Below are positions 1-5,544 of a stretch of DNA of 5,898 nucleotides, piece by piece. The stretch is from the NCBI GenBank assembly GCA_937876055.1, contig CALEIW010000097.1, forward strand, positions 1 through 5,898, in the 5' to 3' direction. Numbering within the stretch: the stretch's first letter is position 1; each line of letters starts with the position of its first letter. A model generated the notes under the pieces. It ran no database searches, was not told the DNA's origin, and was given only the letters and a program-made list of their open reading frames with translations. The position numbers were made by a program, and so were the translations under genes. The DNA comes from an uncultured euryarchaeote. Lineage in GTDB: Archaea > Thermoplasmatota > Poseidoniia > Poseidoniales > Thalassarchaeaceae.

Positions 1-1
1 C

Positions 2-247
2 GGAAGGGCACATGTTCACCTATCTGCAACGATTAGGAACGCTGCAGAGGCTGGCCACGTTCACTTCAAACTACCAACAATATTAGAGGTAGACACGGCA
101 CAAATGTATGCAGCGGGCGAAACTATTTGGCACGCTGGAGTGACTGTCTACTTGACTGAAAATGTGCCAGCCCAATACCTGACAGTTGTGGATAACGACG
201 ATCCAGAATATGTCTTGGCTCGTGCACGTTGGCAAGAAGAAGAGTGA
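2..247 (+). CDS. kptA: RNA 2'-phosphotransferase, KptA/Tpt1 family (C-terminal part, 5' end outside window)
   Basis: An open frame enters from the left edge and ends at TGA 245-247, giving 81 residues without a start. It begins with GRAHVHLSATI and continues with LPTILEVDTAQMYAAGE and VYLTENVPAQYL. These match the C-terminal half of the KptA/Tpt1 fold: the R-x-HVHLS strand, the 'VVLEVD..M...G' segment and the 'VWLT..VPP.YI' segment. The family moves an internal RNA 2'-phosphate to NAD+, releasing nicotinamide and ADP-ribose 1'',2''-cyclic phosphate; in fungi it finishes tRNA splicing. Its role in archaea, whose tRNA ligation leaves no 2'-phosphate, is unsettled. The N-terminal Arg-His pair and the IRAxQGHS-type motif would lie left of the window, so catalytic completeness cannot be judged. 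The tail DNDDPEYVLARARWQEEE runs past the usual family end and is acidic. It converges with the zinc-ribbon gene, two bases between stop codons. Family assignment is from recognised motifs only. Confidence 0.83.
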   Translation, partial: GRAHVHLSATIRNAAEAGHVHFKLPTILEVDTAQMYAAGETIWHAGVTVYLTENVPAQYLTVVDNDDPEYVLARARWQEEE

Positions 248-249
248 AT

Positions 250-573
250 TTATTGATATTCACCACATAAAGGGCAGAACTCTAGGTCGCCTGTTAGTTC
301 CGCCTCACACTTATTGCATATACCTGTAACTGAACTTACAGGTTTAACCTCTGATTCATTAACAGCACGCACAGGTTGTTCCCGAGTCACAAATGGGTTA
401 GCAACCGTCTGTTTAACATTAATCGCTTGTCTGAAGTTTATACATTCTTGTATAGCATTTTGAATCCGATTAGAAGTTCGTAATCTTTCATCTACAGATT
501 CTATTTTCTCAGCATCCGCTAGTCTACTTTGTAACCAGCGCTGGAATCTGTCAAGTTCCCCTTCAGTATTCAT
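250..573 (-). CDS. Small protein with C-terminal zinc ribbon, function unknown
   Basis: This is a 107-residue protein if it starts at the ATG at 573 (MNTEGELDRFQRW...). I do not recognise the family. The first about 60 residues are charged and predicted helical by eye (RFQRWLQSRLADAEKIES, then RIQNAIQECINFRQAI). A low-complexity linker of about 25 residues follows. The C-terminus is a CxxC-x10-CxxC zinc ribbon (CNKCEAEL...FCPLCGEYQ) ending one residue after GEY. The architecture suggests a small adaptor or nucleic-acid/protein-binding factor, but no function should be assigned. A longer version starting at ATG 624 would add 17 residues (MMFLLSHIHCSPSFRRA). I prefer 573 because GGAG lies at 578-581 just upstream, although its 4-base spacing is short, and because the extra residues look like translated leader. 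The gene converges with kptA and diverges from the isoprenoid cassette, so it is probably transcribed alone. Confidence 0.65.
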   Translation of the reverse strand: MNTEGELDRFQRWLQSRLADAEKIESVDERLRTSNRIQNAIQECINFRQAINVKQTVANPFVTREQPVRAVNESEVKPVSSVTGICNKCEAELTGDLEFCPLCGEYQ

Positions 574-607
574 GGCTCTCCGAAAGGACGGTGAGCAATG
601 AATATGA

Positions 608-615
608 CTTAATAG
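608..615 (-). promoter_or_regulatory. Possible TATA-like element for the zinc-ribbon gene
   Basis: The minus strand reads CTATTAAG here, 35-42 bases before the ATG at 573. A start of transcription about 25 bases downstream would leave a short leader of roughly 15-20 bases, typical of archaea. The match to the archaeal TATA consensus is weak and rests only on position and A/T content. Confidence 0.22.
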
Positions 616-622
616 AAACATC

Positions 623-632
623 ACTAATTAGT
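623..632. repeat. 10-bp perfect palindrome in the divergent intergenic region
   Basis: ACTAATTAGT is its own reverse complement. It lies between the divergent zinc-ribbon and isopentenyl phosphate kinase starts, just upstream of the TATA-like element of the former, and four bases from a second palindrome at 637-649. Such a site could bind a dimeric regulator, but 10-bp palindromes also occur by chance in AT-rich spacers. Confidence 0.4.
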
Positions 633-636
633 CCAA

Positions 637-649
637 GTTATCGGATAAC
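637..649. repeat. 13-bp palindrome, 6-bp arms around one base, upstream of isopentenyl phosphate kinase
   Basis: GTTATC, a single G, then GATAAC form a perfect inverted repeat of 6-bp arms. It ends 35 bases before the kinase ATG at 685, about where the core promoter of a gene with a short leader would sit, so it could be an operator. It differs in sequence from the palindrome upstream of EF-2. No clear TATA box for the kinase is separable from this region, and there is no Shine-Dalgarno before the ATG. Confidence 0.4.
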
Positions 650-684
650 ACAAAATGTCTAGTCCCTTGGCCAGCGTGTAAACT

Positions 685-1476
685 ATGGCTCATATTCTGA
701 TGAAATTTGGCGGTGGATTAATCACCACCAAGTCCAAAATGAAGTCTGTAGATAGAGAAGCTATATCGAAACTTTCCCGACTTGTTCGCGAATTATCCAG
801 ACTCGGTCACAAGGTTACAGTAGTACACGGTGCAGGTTCTTTTGGTCATCTAAAAGCCAAAGAATGGAAAATAGCCGATGGTGCCCTAGACTCCATCATT
901 GAACAACAAAAAGATGCTGTAATTTCTATTCGAGAAGACATGTTAGAATTGAATAGGGAAGTTTGCAATTCCCTGGCTAATCACAACGTAGACAGCCAAA
1001 GTTTCCCTCCATCAGTTTGGGCTTATGAAATTGGAGCAAATTTTTCTGGAGATTTGTCTCCAATCCAAAACTGTTCAGAAGGTGTAGTACCAATCACTTT
1101 TGGTGATGTAGTAGATTGTAGTAAACCAAAATTATTCGGGATTTTATCCGGAGATGATTTGATGGTAAGGATGGGTAAAGAAATTCCAGGAATTACACAT
1201 TGCATATTCTTGTTAGGTGATACAGAAGGCTTACTCTCAGCACCACCCGGTAACCCCAATGCAACATTGATTCCTATATGGAATAAAAATCAGCAAGTGT
1301 CTGGAGAACATGACACAACTCAAGATGTAACGGGTGGTATATTCCTAAAGTTAGAATCCGCATCCATAATCTCGGAGATAGTCCCCAATGTTTGGTTTAT
1401 TGATGGTAGGAAACCAGATAGGGTTTTGGAATTGCTAACAACTGGCACCACGAGAGGCACTCAGATAGTGCCATGA
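685..1476 (+). CDS. Isopentenyl phosphate kinase
   Basis: This 263-residue protein of the amino acid kinase fold phosphorylates isopentenyl phosphate with ATP to give isopentenyl diphosphate, the last IPP-forming step of archaeal mevalonate pathway variants. Visible family marks are the N-terminal phosphate-binding K7-FGGGLIT, VHGAGSFGH at 47-55 whose final H55 corresponds to the substrate-phosphate histidine of characterised enzymes, FGD around 139-141, SGDDL at 155-159, the D-x-EG nucleotide segment near 179-182, DVTGG at 214-218 and the terminal GT-Q-I. Length is normal for the family. The HGxGSFGH plus SGDD combination separates it from glutamate-5-kinase, UMP kinase and fosfomycin kinases. 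The ATG at 685 is the first usable start: an upstream in-frame ATG at 655 meets a stop at 679. No Shine-Dalgarno precedes it, so a leaderless or short-leader message is likely. The isomerase-prenyltransferase fusion follows after 68 bases, consistent with a cassette of consecutive steps. Confidence 0.93.
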   Translation: MAHILMKFGGGLITTKSKMKSVDREAISKLSRLVRELSRLGHKVTVVHGAGSFGHLKAKEWKIADGALDSIIEQQKDAVISIREDMLELNREVCNSLANHNVDSQSFPPSVWAYEIGANFSGDLSPIQNCSEGVVPITFGDVVDCSKPKLFGILSGDDLMVRMGKEIPGITHCIFLLGDTEGLLSAPPGNPNATLIPIWNKNQQVSGEHDTTQDVTGGIFLKLESASIISEIVPNVWFIDGRKPDRVLELLTTGTTRGTQIVP

Positions 1477-1508
1477 AGCCAAATTAGCACTCTAATATTC
1501 CATTTCGA

Positions 1509-1514
1509 TTATAT
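1509..1514 (+). promoter_or_regulatory. Possible internal TATA-like element before the isomerase-synthase fusion
   Basis: TTATAT lies 31-36 bases before the ATG at 1545 in the 68-base gap between the two isoprenoid genes. An archaeal start about 25 bases downstream would give a leader under 10 bases. This competes with simple co-transcription from the kinase promoter, which the Shine-Dalgarno at 1531-1535 favours. Confidence 0.22.
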
Positions 1515-1530
1515 GGTTAGTGCTCTTCAA

Positions 1531-1535
1531 AAGGA
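1531..1535 (+). promoter_or_regulatory. Shine-Dalgarno that decides the start of the fusion gene
   Basis: AAGGA ends nine bases before ATG 1545, a usual spacing. The longer frame opens with a TTG at 1536 that directly abuts this sequence and so could not use it. This argues for ATG 1545, removing three residues. Confidence 0.55.
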
Positions 1536-1544
1536 TTGGTTGGT

Positions 1545-3233
1545 ATGGTCGTGCCTTCAACTCCCCTAGATGGTCTAGACTCATCTCAAGCAGAAATGAT
1601 GGAAGAATTGGTTCTTAGCCTAGACTCGGACGATAATGTGATTGATAGTTCAAGCAAATTCACAACCCATCATGGAGAAGGAATTCTTCACAGAGCATTT
1701 AGTGTACTGATTTTCGATAGTAAAGGCAGATTATTAGTGCAACAGAGATCTTCTGACAAGATTACATTTCCAGCCGTTTGGGCCAACTCATGTTGCAGTC
1801 ACCCCCTAGACATTGATGGTGAAAATGGTGACCCAATTGAAGGTGTCAAAGAAGCCGCAAGAAGGAAATTAAACCAAGAACTCGGAATTCCAAGAACGAT
1901 CACTAATGATTGGAAATTTCACCATATTGGCAGATTTGAATACAAATGCCGATGGGATTCAGATTGGGTAGAGCACGAAATCGACCATGTTCTAATCGTA
2001 GAAGCTGATTGTGAAGTTGATTTCAATCGAAACGAGATTCAATCCGTTGACTGGTTGGACAATGACTCTTTAATCCAAATGATGGAAAGGAAGGGGAGAT
2101 GGAAAAGTCAGTTAATTGCTCCATGGTTTGAGGCTATTTTCCATAATTTCCTGGGATCTGGCAAATTTTCTATCGATGGGATTATCTCCAATACAAATTC
2201 AGAAATTATCAGGTGTGGCAATTTGTCCATTCAACATCCAGCAAATTCTGCTAGTAATGTATTGGCAGCATTGAGTCAGCATAGAGAAGTTGTTGAGGAC
2301 ATTATACATGAAAACCTATCAAAAATTCAACAAAAACGACTACGTGGGGCGATGTCGCATCTATTCACTGGAGGAGGGAAGCGGTTGCGTGCAATAATGC
2401 CAAGATTGGTAGGCGAAGCAGTTGGAAATGGACATCAAGGGCATTATACACTAGGTGCTTGTATCGAAATAATTCACAACTTCACTTTAGTTCATGATGA
2501 TATTATGGACCAAGACCCAATTCGTAGGGGCTTGGATGCTGTACACGTTGCATATGACGACCCTACCGCAATAAATGCTGGAGATGCAATGTTAGCACTC
2601 GGCTTTGAAATGCTTGCGGATAGTTCACATATACACGATTCACAACTTAGGCACGTAGTAAGCGCGATTGGACAAATGGTACGACATGTAGCTGAAGGTC
2701 AACAAGAAGATTTTGAATTTGAAGAAAGGGATTCCGTTACAGAAGGAGAATATATCTCCATGATTGCAGGAAAGACTAGTGCGATGTTCGAAACTTCCGC
2801 TGAAACTGGTGCTATTCTAGCAGGCGCGGATAGCGATACTGTAGCAAATATGGCTAATTGGGGACTCAATCTAGGACTGTGCTTCCAAATCATGGATGAT
2901 TATATCGACATGACTAGTGATACTGAAACTCTAGGTAAACCGGCGGGAAGTGATATCGTTCAAGGTAAGCGAACTCTGATCGCAATTCATGCTTTAGAAA
3001 GCGGTGCCGATTTGCCCACGTTCCACAAATTGTTCGGTACTGAATCAACAGATGATTCCGAACTCGCCGAAGCGGTGCAAGAATTGAACAATAATGGTTC
3101 AATTCAATATGCTCTAGATAGGGCAATGGAACATCACAGAATTGCGCACGGATGCTTAGACCAATTAGAACAGACCCCTGCTGTCGATTTACTAAGGGAT
3201 ATGACTGATTTCCAATTGGTAAGAATCAATTGA
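1545..3233 (+). CDS. Fused type I isopentenyl-diphosphate isomerase and geranylgeranyl-diphosphate synthase
   Basis: A single uninterrupted frame of 562 residues from ATG 1545 joins two enzymes. Numbers below count from the TTG at 1536; subtract three for ATG 1545. Residues about 18-205 are a Nudix-type IPP isomerase (IPP to DMAPP): metal ligands H45, H52, H89, E147 and E149, catalytic C87 in the CSHP motif, a Nudix-like box EAARRKLNQELGI, and the PWF tryptophan W197. A linker of about 35 residues follows. Residues about 243-565 are a trans-prenyltransferase: GGGKRLR 279-285, first Asp-rich motif DDIMD 321-325 with RR 330-331, GKT 412-414, second Asp-rich motif DDYID 454-458, and LGKPAGSD then GKRT. 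F316 is five residues before the first Asp-rich motif, T317 is four before, and the motif has no insertion. This is the pattern of archaeal C20 synthases, so GGPP is the inferred product; FPP is possible. Both halves keep their catalytic residues. The isopentenyl phosphate kinase upstream supplies IPP. Confidence 0.92.
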   Translation: MVVPSTPLDGLDSSQAEMMEELVLSLDSDDNVIDSSSKFTTHHGEGILHRAFSVLIFDSKGRLLVQQRSSDKITFPAVWANSCCSHPLDIDGENGDPIEGVKEAARRKLNQELGIPRTITNDWKFHHIGRFEYKCRWDSDWVEHEIDHVLIVEADCEVDFNRNEIQSVDWLDNDSLIQMMERKGRWKSQLIAPWFEAIFHNFLGSGKFSIDGIISNTNSEIIRCGNLSIQHPANSASNVLAALSQHREVVEDIIHENLSKIQQKRLRGAMSHLFTGGGKRLRAIMPRLVGEAVGNGHQGHYTLGACIEIIHNFTLVHDDIMDQDPIRRGLDAVHVAYDDPTAINAGDAMLALGFEMLADSSHIHDSQLRHVVSAIGQMVRHVAEGQQEDFEFEERDSVTEGEYISMIAGKTSAMFETSAETGAILAGADSDTVANMANWGLNLGLCFQIMDDYIDMTSDTETLGKPAGSDIVQGKRTLIAIHALESGADLPTFHKLFGTESTDDSELAEAVQELNNNGSIQYALDRAMEHHRIAHGCLDQLEQTPAVDLLRDMTDFQLVRIN

Positions 3234-3238
3234 TCAAT
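3229..3238. other. Palindromic junction where two convergent stop codons abut
   Basis: ATTGATCAAT is a perfect 10-bp palindrome. Its central TGATCA supplies the TGA of the fusion gene (3231-3233) and, read on the other strand, the TGA of EF-2 (3234-3236). There is no spacer for a terminator between the genes, so each transcript must end inside the other's coding region. Confidence 0.85.
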
Positions 3239-5441
3239 CAGTATAGTTTAATTCGGTAGGAACTTCAGCCTTGAGACCTTTTCTTTCCCGGATTTCCCCT
3301 ACAGTCTTCTCGAATAGAGAAGGAGGGAGCATTTCGAATCCTGCATTTTCAGTATTCCAAACAGCTCGACCTTGGCTAGCGGCACGAATGTCGTTAGAGA
3401 ATCCAAAAGTTTCAGCAACAGGCATTTTTCCAATTACAGAAGCCGTACCACCGTCAACAGGCATATCTTCTATGATTCCCCTTCGGTTGGTGACTTCTCT
3501 CGTAACCCCTCCAATAACATCGTTAGGGGCGTCTACGCGGAGATTTTGCATTGGTTCAAGAATGACTGGTCTTGATCTGATTAGTGCCCCCCTGCAGGCA
3601 TTCCTAACGGCTGGAATAGTTTGAGCAGGGCCTCTGTGAATCGCGTCTTCGTGTAGCTTGGCATCCACTAGTCGCATCATAACACCCATCATTGGTTCTT
3701 CTGCGAGAGGCCCTTTCTTACACACTTCGTTGAACCCTTCAATGATTAGTTCCCTAGTTTCGTGTAGGTTCTGAATACCCTTTGTATCATTGACTAACAC
3801 ATTGGTTCCATGTATAGCGTAAATTTTCCTCATTAGGTTTTTATCCATACCATATTCTGCGAATTTATCGCCAACTTGCTTTGCGTCTTTGTTTCTGACG
3901 GCGCCGTCTCCAAATTCGCCTTCTCGGAGAGCTTGCACGACCTCCGCCGAAAGTGGCTCAGCCTCAATGTAGAATCTATTGTGCCGGTTTGGTGACTTTC
4001 CTTCGAAAGCACTACCATTGTTGTTTGACTCAATTGATTCCCGATATACTACGATTGGTTCGCTGACATTGACCTTGATTCCTTGCTCTTCTTCTAGCCT
4101 GTAGACTGTGATTTCTAGATGTAACTCACCCATTCCGGCGAGCAATGCCTCACCAGTTTCTTGATTTGTGAAAACCTGAAGTGAAGCATCAGACTTGGCT
4201 AGACCTCTAAGCGCATCGATAAATTTCGGTAAATCCTTCATTGCTTTAGGTTCTACAGCCACTGTAACAACCGGCTCTGAATAGTGACGAATTGCTTCGA
4301 ATGGTTCTGCATCCTTATCGCGGGAAATGGTTACTCCAGCAGCTGCGCTTCTAATTCCTGTAATCGCGGCAATATTTCCTGCGCTTACAGCAGGGACCTG
4401 GATTCGATCTCCACCAACCATCATTGCCACTTGTTGAACTCTTTCTGCCTTGCCGGCACCAATCGCCCAAAGTGATTCTCCATGTTTAATGGAACCGGAA
4501 TAAACCCGGCCCACCGCAACTTCTCCTGCATGTGGATCCATCCAAATTTTTGTAATCATCAAAGAAAGTGGACCTTCAGCATCACATTCCATCATGGCCT
4601 TTCCTTCTGGTGTTTCTAGATCTCCCTGCCAAATATTAGGAATACGGTATTTTTGTGATTCAAAAGGCGAGGGTAGAGTGTCTACAGCCATGTCCAGTAG
4701 GACCTCGTGGACAGGAGCTTTCTTTGCTAGTCCTTTTTGATCGTCTGCAGCGCAATGTTCGAAAATATCCTTGAAATTGAGTCCCGACTTTGTCATGTAT
4801 GGAACGGACATCCCCCAGTTATAGTAAGCGGATCCAAAGGCTACTGTACCGTTCTGCACCGAAACCTGCCAATCTTTTCTTACGTCTTCAGGGGCGAAGG
4901 TCTGAATCAATTTGTTGACCTTGACGATGACTTTCTCAAACCTAGCCATCATTTCTGGTCCATCGATTTGTAATTCGTTGATTAAGCGGTCAACCTTGTT
5001 GATGAAAAGTACTGGGCGTACCTTTTCCTTCAACGCCTGTCGAACTACAGTCTCTGTTTGCGGCATTGTACCCTCTACTGCGCAGGCAAGAATGATACAG
5101 CCGTCAACGGCTCTCATTGCGCGAGTTACGTCGCCTCCGAAGTCAACGTGACCTGGTGTGTCGATGAGGTTGATGAGATAATCATCTTCTCCGACTTTGT
5201 GCACCATAGATGCACTAGCCGCGTTAATTGTAATTCCACGTGCGCTCTCTTGTTCGTCGAAATCCAATACACGGGATTTTCCGGCAAGGTCCTCGGACAT
5301 CATGCCTGCTCCAGCAATCAAGTTGTCGGAAAGTGTAGTTTTTCCATGGTCAATGTGAGCTGCTATAGCTAGATTCCTTATTTTGTCTCGCTTGTGCATG
5401 ACTTCAGTAGCCCTTGCGATGTTGTCTTCCTTACGACCCAT
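3234..5441 (-). CDS. Translation elongation factor 2 (aEF-2)
   Basis: This 735-residue archaeal EF-2 is the GTPase that drives ribosomal translocation. The G domain shows the P-loop AHIDHGKT 28-35, switch RGITI 68-72, DTPGH 94-98 and NKVD 148-151. Domain II begins near 290, with the domain III segment GMGELHLE 436-443. Domain IV carries LHEDAIHRGPAQ, where H602 is the histidine modified to diphthamide in archaea and eukaryotes. Domain V ends with SQGRAVWN and an EIRERKGLK tail. Length is normal for the family and no break is seen. The start at 5441 (MGRKEDNIARATEVMHKR) matches the typical archaeal N-terminus and has AGAGGT seven bases upstream. It lies 103 bases downstream of the S7 gene on the same strand, the usual archaeal order rps7-EF-2. 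It could be co-transcribed with S7 or driven by the promoter candidate in that gap. Confidence 0.97.
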   Translation of the reverse strand: MGRKEDNIARATEVMHKRDKIRNLAIAAHIDHGKTTLSDNLIAGAGMMSEDLAGKSRVLDFDEQESARGITINAASASMVHKVGEDDYLINLIDTPGHVDFGGDVTRAMRAVDGCIILACAVEGTMPQTETVVRQALKEKVRPVLFINKVDRLINELQIDGPEMMARFEKVIVKVNKLIQTFAPEDVRKDWQVSVQNGTVAFGSAYYNWGMSVPYMTKSGLNFKDIFEHCAADDQKGLAKKAPVHEVLLDMAVDTLPSPFESQKYRIPNIWQGDLETPEGKAMMECDAEGPLSLMITKIWMDPHAGEVAVGRVYSGSIKHGESLWAIGAGKAERVQQVAMMVGGDRIQVPAVSAGNIAAITGIRSAAAGVTISRDKDAEPFEAIRHYSEPVVTVAVEPKAMKDLPKFIDALRGLAKSDASLQVFTNQETGEALLAGMGELHLEITVYRLEEEQGIKVNVSEPIVVYRESIESNNNGSAFEGKSPNRHNRFYIEAEPLSAEVVQALREGEFGDGAVRNKDAKQVGDKFAEYGMDKNLMRKIYAIHGTNVLVNDTKGIQNLHETRELIIEGFNEVCKKGPLAEEPMMGVMMRLVDAKLHEDAIHRGPAQTIPAVRNACRGALIRSRPVILEPMQNLRVDAPNDVIGGVTREVTNRRGIIEDMPVDGGTASVIGKMPVAETFGFSNDIRAASQGRAVWNTENAGFEMLPPSLFEKTVGEIRERKGLKAEVPTELNYTD

Positions 5442-5448
5442 TCTACCA

Positions 5449-5454
5449 ACCTCT
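5449..5454 (-). promoter_or_regulatory. Shine-Dalgarno of EF-2
   Basis: The minus strand reads AGAGGT seven bases before the ATG at 5441. It supports this start over the internal methionine at residue 15. Confidence 0.6.
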
Positions 5455-5480
5455 GGATGGGCCGGCGACCTGACATTGGT

Positions 5481-5488
5481 TCATAAAG
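5481..5488 (-). promoter_or_regulatory. Possible TATA box for EF-2
   Basis: The minus strand reads CTTTATGA 40-47 bases upstream of the EF-2 start. A transcript beginning about 25 bases downstream would have a leader of roughly 15-20 bases that still contains the Shine-Dalgarno. The match to the archaeal consensus is partial. The inverted repeat at 5493-5513 sits four bases upstream of it. Confidence 0.35.
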
Positions 5489-5492
5489 CCGA

Positions 5493-5513
5493 TTGTATCA
5501 CTACGTGATACAA
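5493..5513. repeat. Perfect 9-bp inverted repeat with 3-base centre in the S7-EF-2 gap
   Basis: The arms TTGTATCAC (5493-5501) and GTGATACAA (5505-5513) are exact reverse complements around TAC. As DNA this is a compact dimer-type operator. As RNA it is a 9-bp hairpin with a tight 3-base loop. It lies 32 bases past the S7 stop and 51 bases before the EF-2 ATG. It has no poly-U tail on the minus strand (ATCGGC follows), so an intrinsic bacterial-type terminator is unlikely. A regulator site at the EF-2 promoter or an mRNA processing/stability hairpin are the main readings. Confidence 0.7.
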
Positions 5514-5544
5514 GTTCGATACTGACTTCAGAAATCATCAGCGG

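Noticed and set aside
2..247. A possible catalytic substitution in the KptA fragment, where IWHAG aligns near a position that is often FYRS
   Set aside because: I cannot be sure that position is one of the catalytic arginines, and the N-terminal half is missing, so no claim about activity is justified.
574..624. An extended N-terminus of the zinc-ribbon protein from ATG 624
   Set aside because: No ribosome-binding sequence precedes 624. The 17 added residues do not resemble a signal peptide or continue the helical domain, while 573 has GGAG nearby.
655..684. In-frame upstream ATG at 655 as an alternative start of isopentenyl phosphate kinase
   Set aside because: It reaches a TAA at 679-681 before joining the kinase frame.
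1536..1544. A TTG start that would lengthen the isomerase-synthase fusion by three residues
   Set aside because: The TTG directly follows the AAGGA Shine-Dalgarno at 1531-1535 and cannot use it, whereas ATG 1545 has normal nine-base spacing.
3271..5372. Several plus-strand open frames of 60-120 codons opposite EF-2
   Set aside because: They are antisense shadows of a well-conserved EF-2 gene and show no recognisable protein motif or independent ribosome-binding site.
3810..5441. Possible unusual diphthamide loop in EF-2 (HEDAIHRGPAQ rather than the eukaryotic HADAIHRGGGQ)
   Set aside because: This form is common among archaeal EF-2 proteins and the modified histidine is kept, so it is ordinary.
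5493..5513. Reading the inverted repeat as a bacterial-type intrinsic terminator after S7
   Set aside because: The stem is AT-rich and is not followed by a run of T on the minus strand. It also precedes a co-directional cluster partner.
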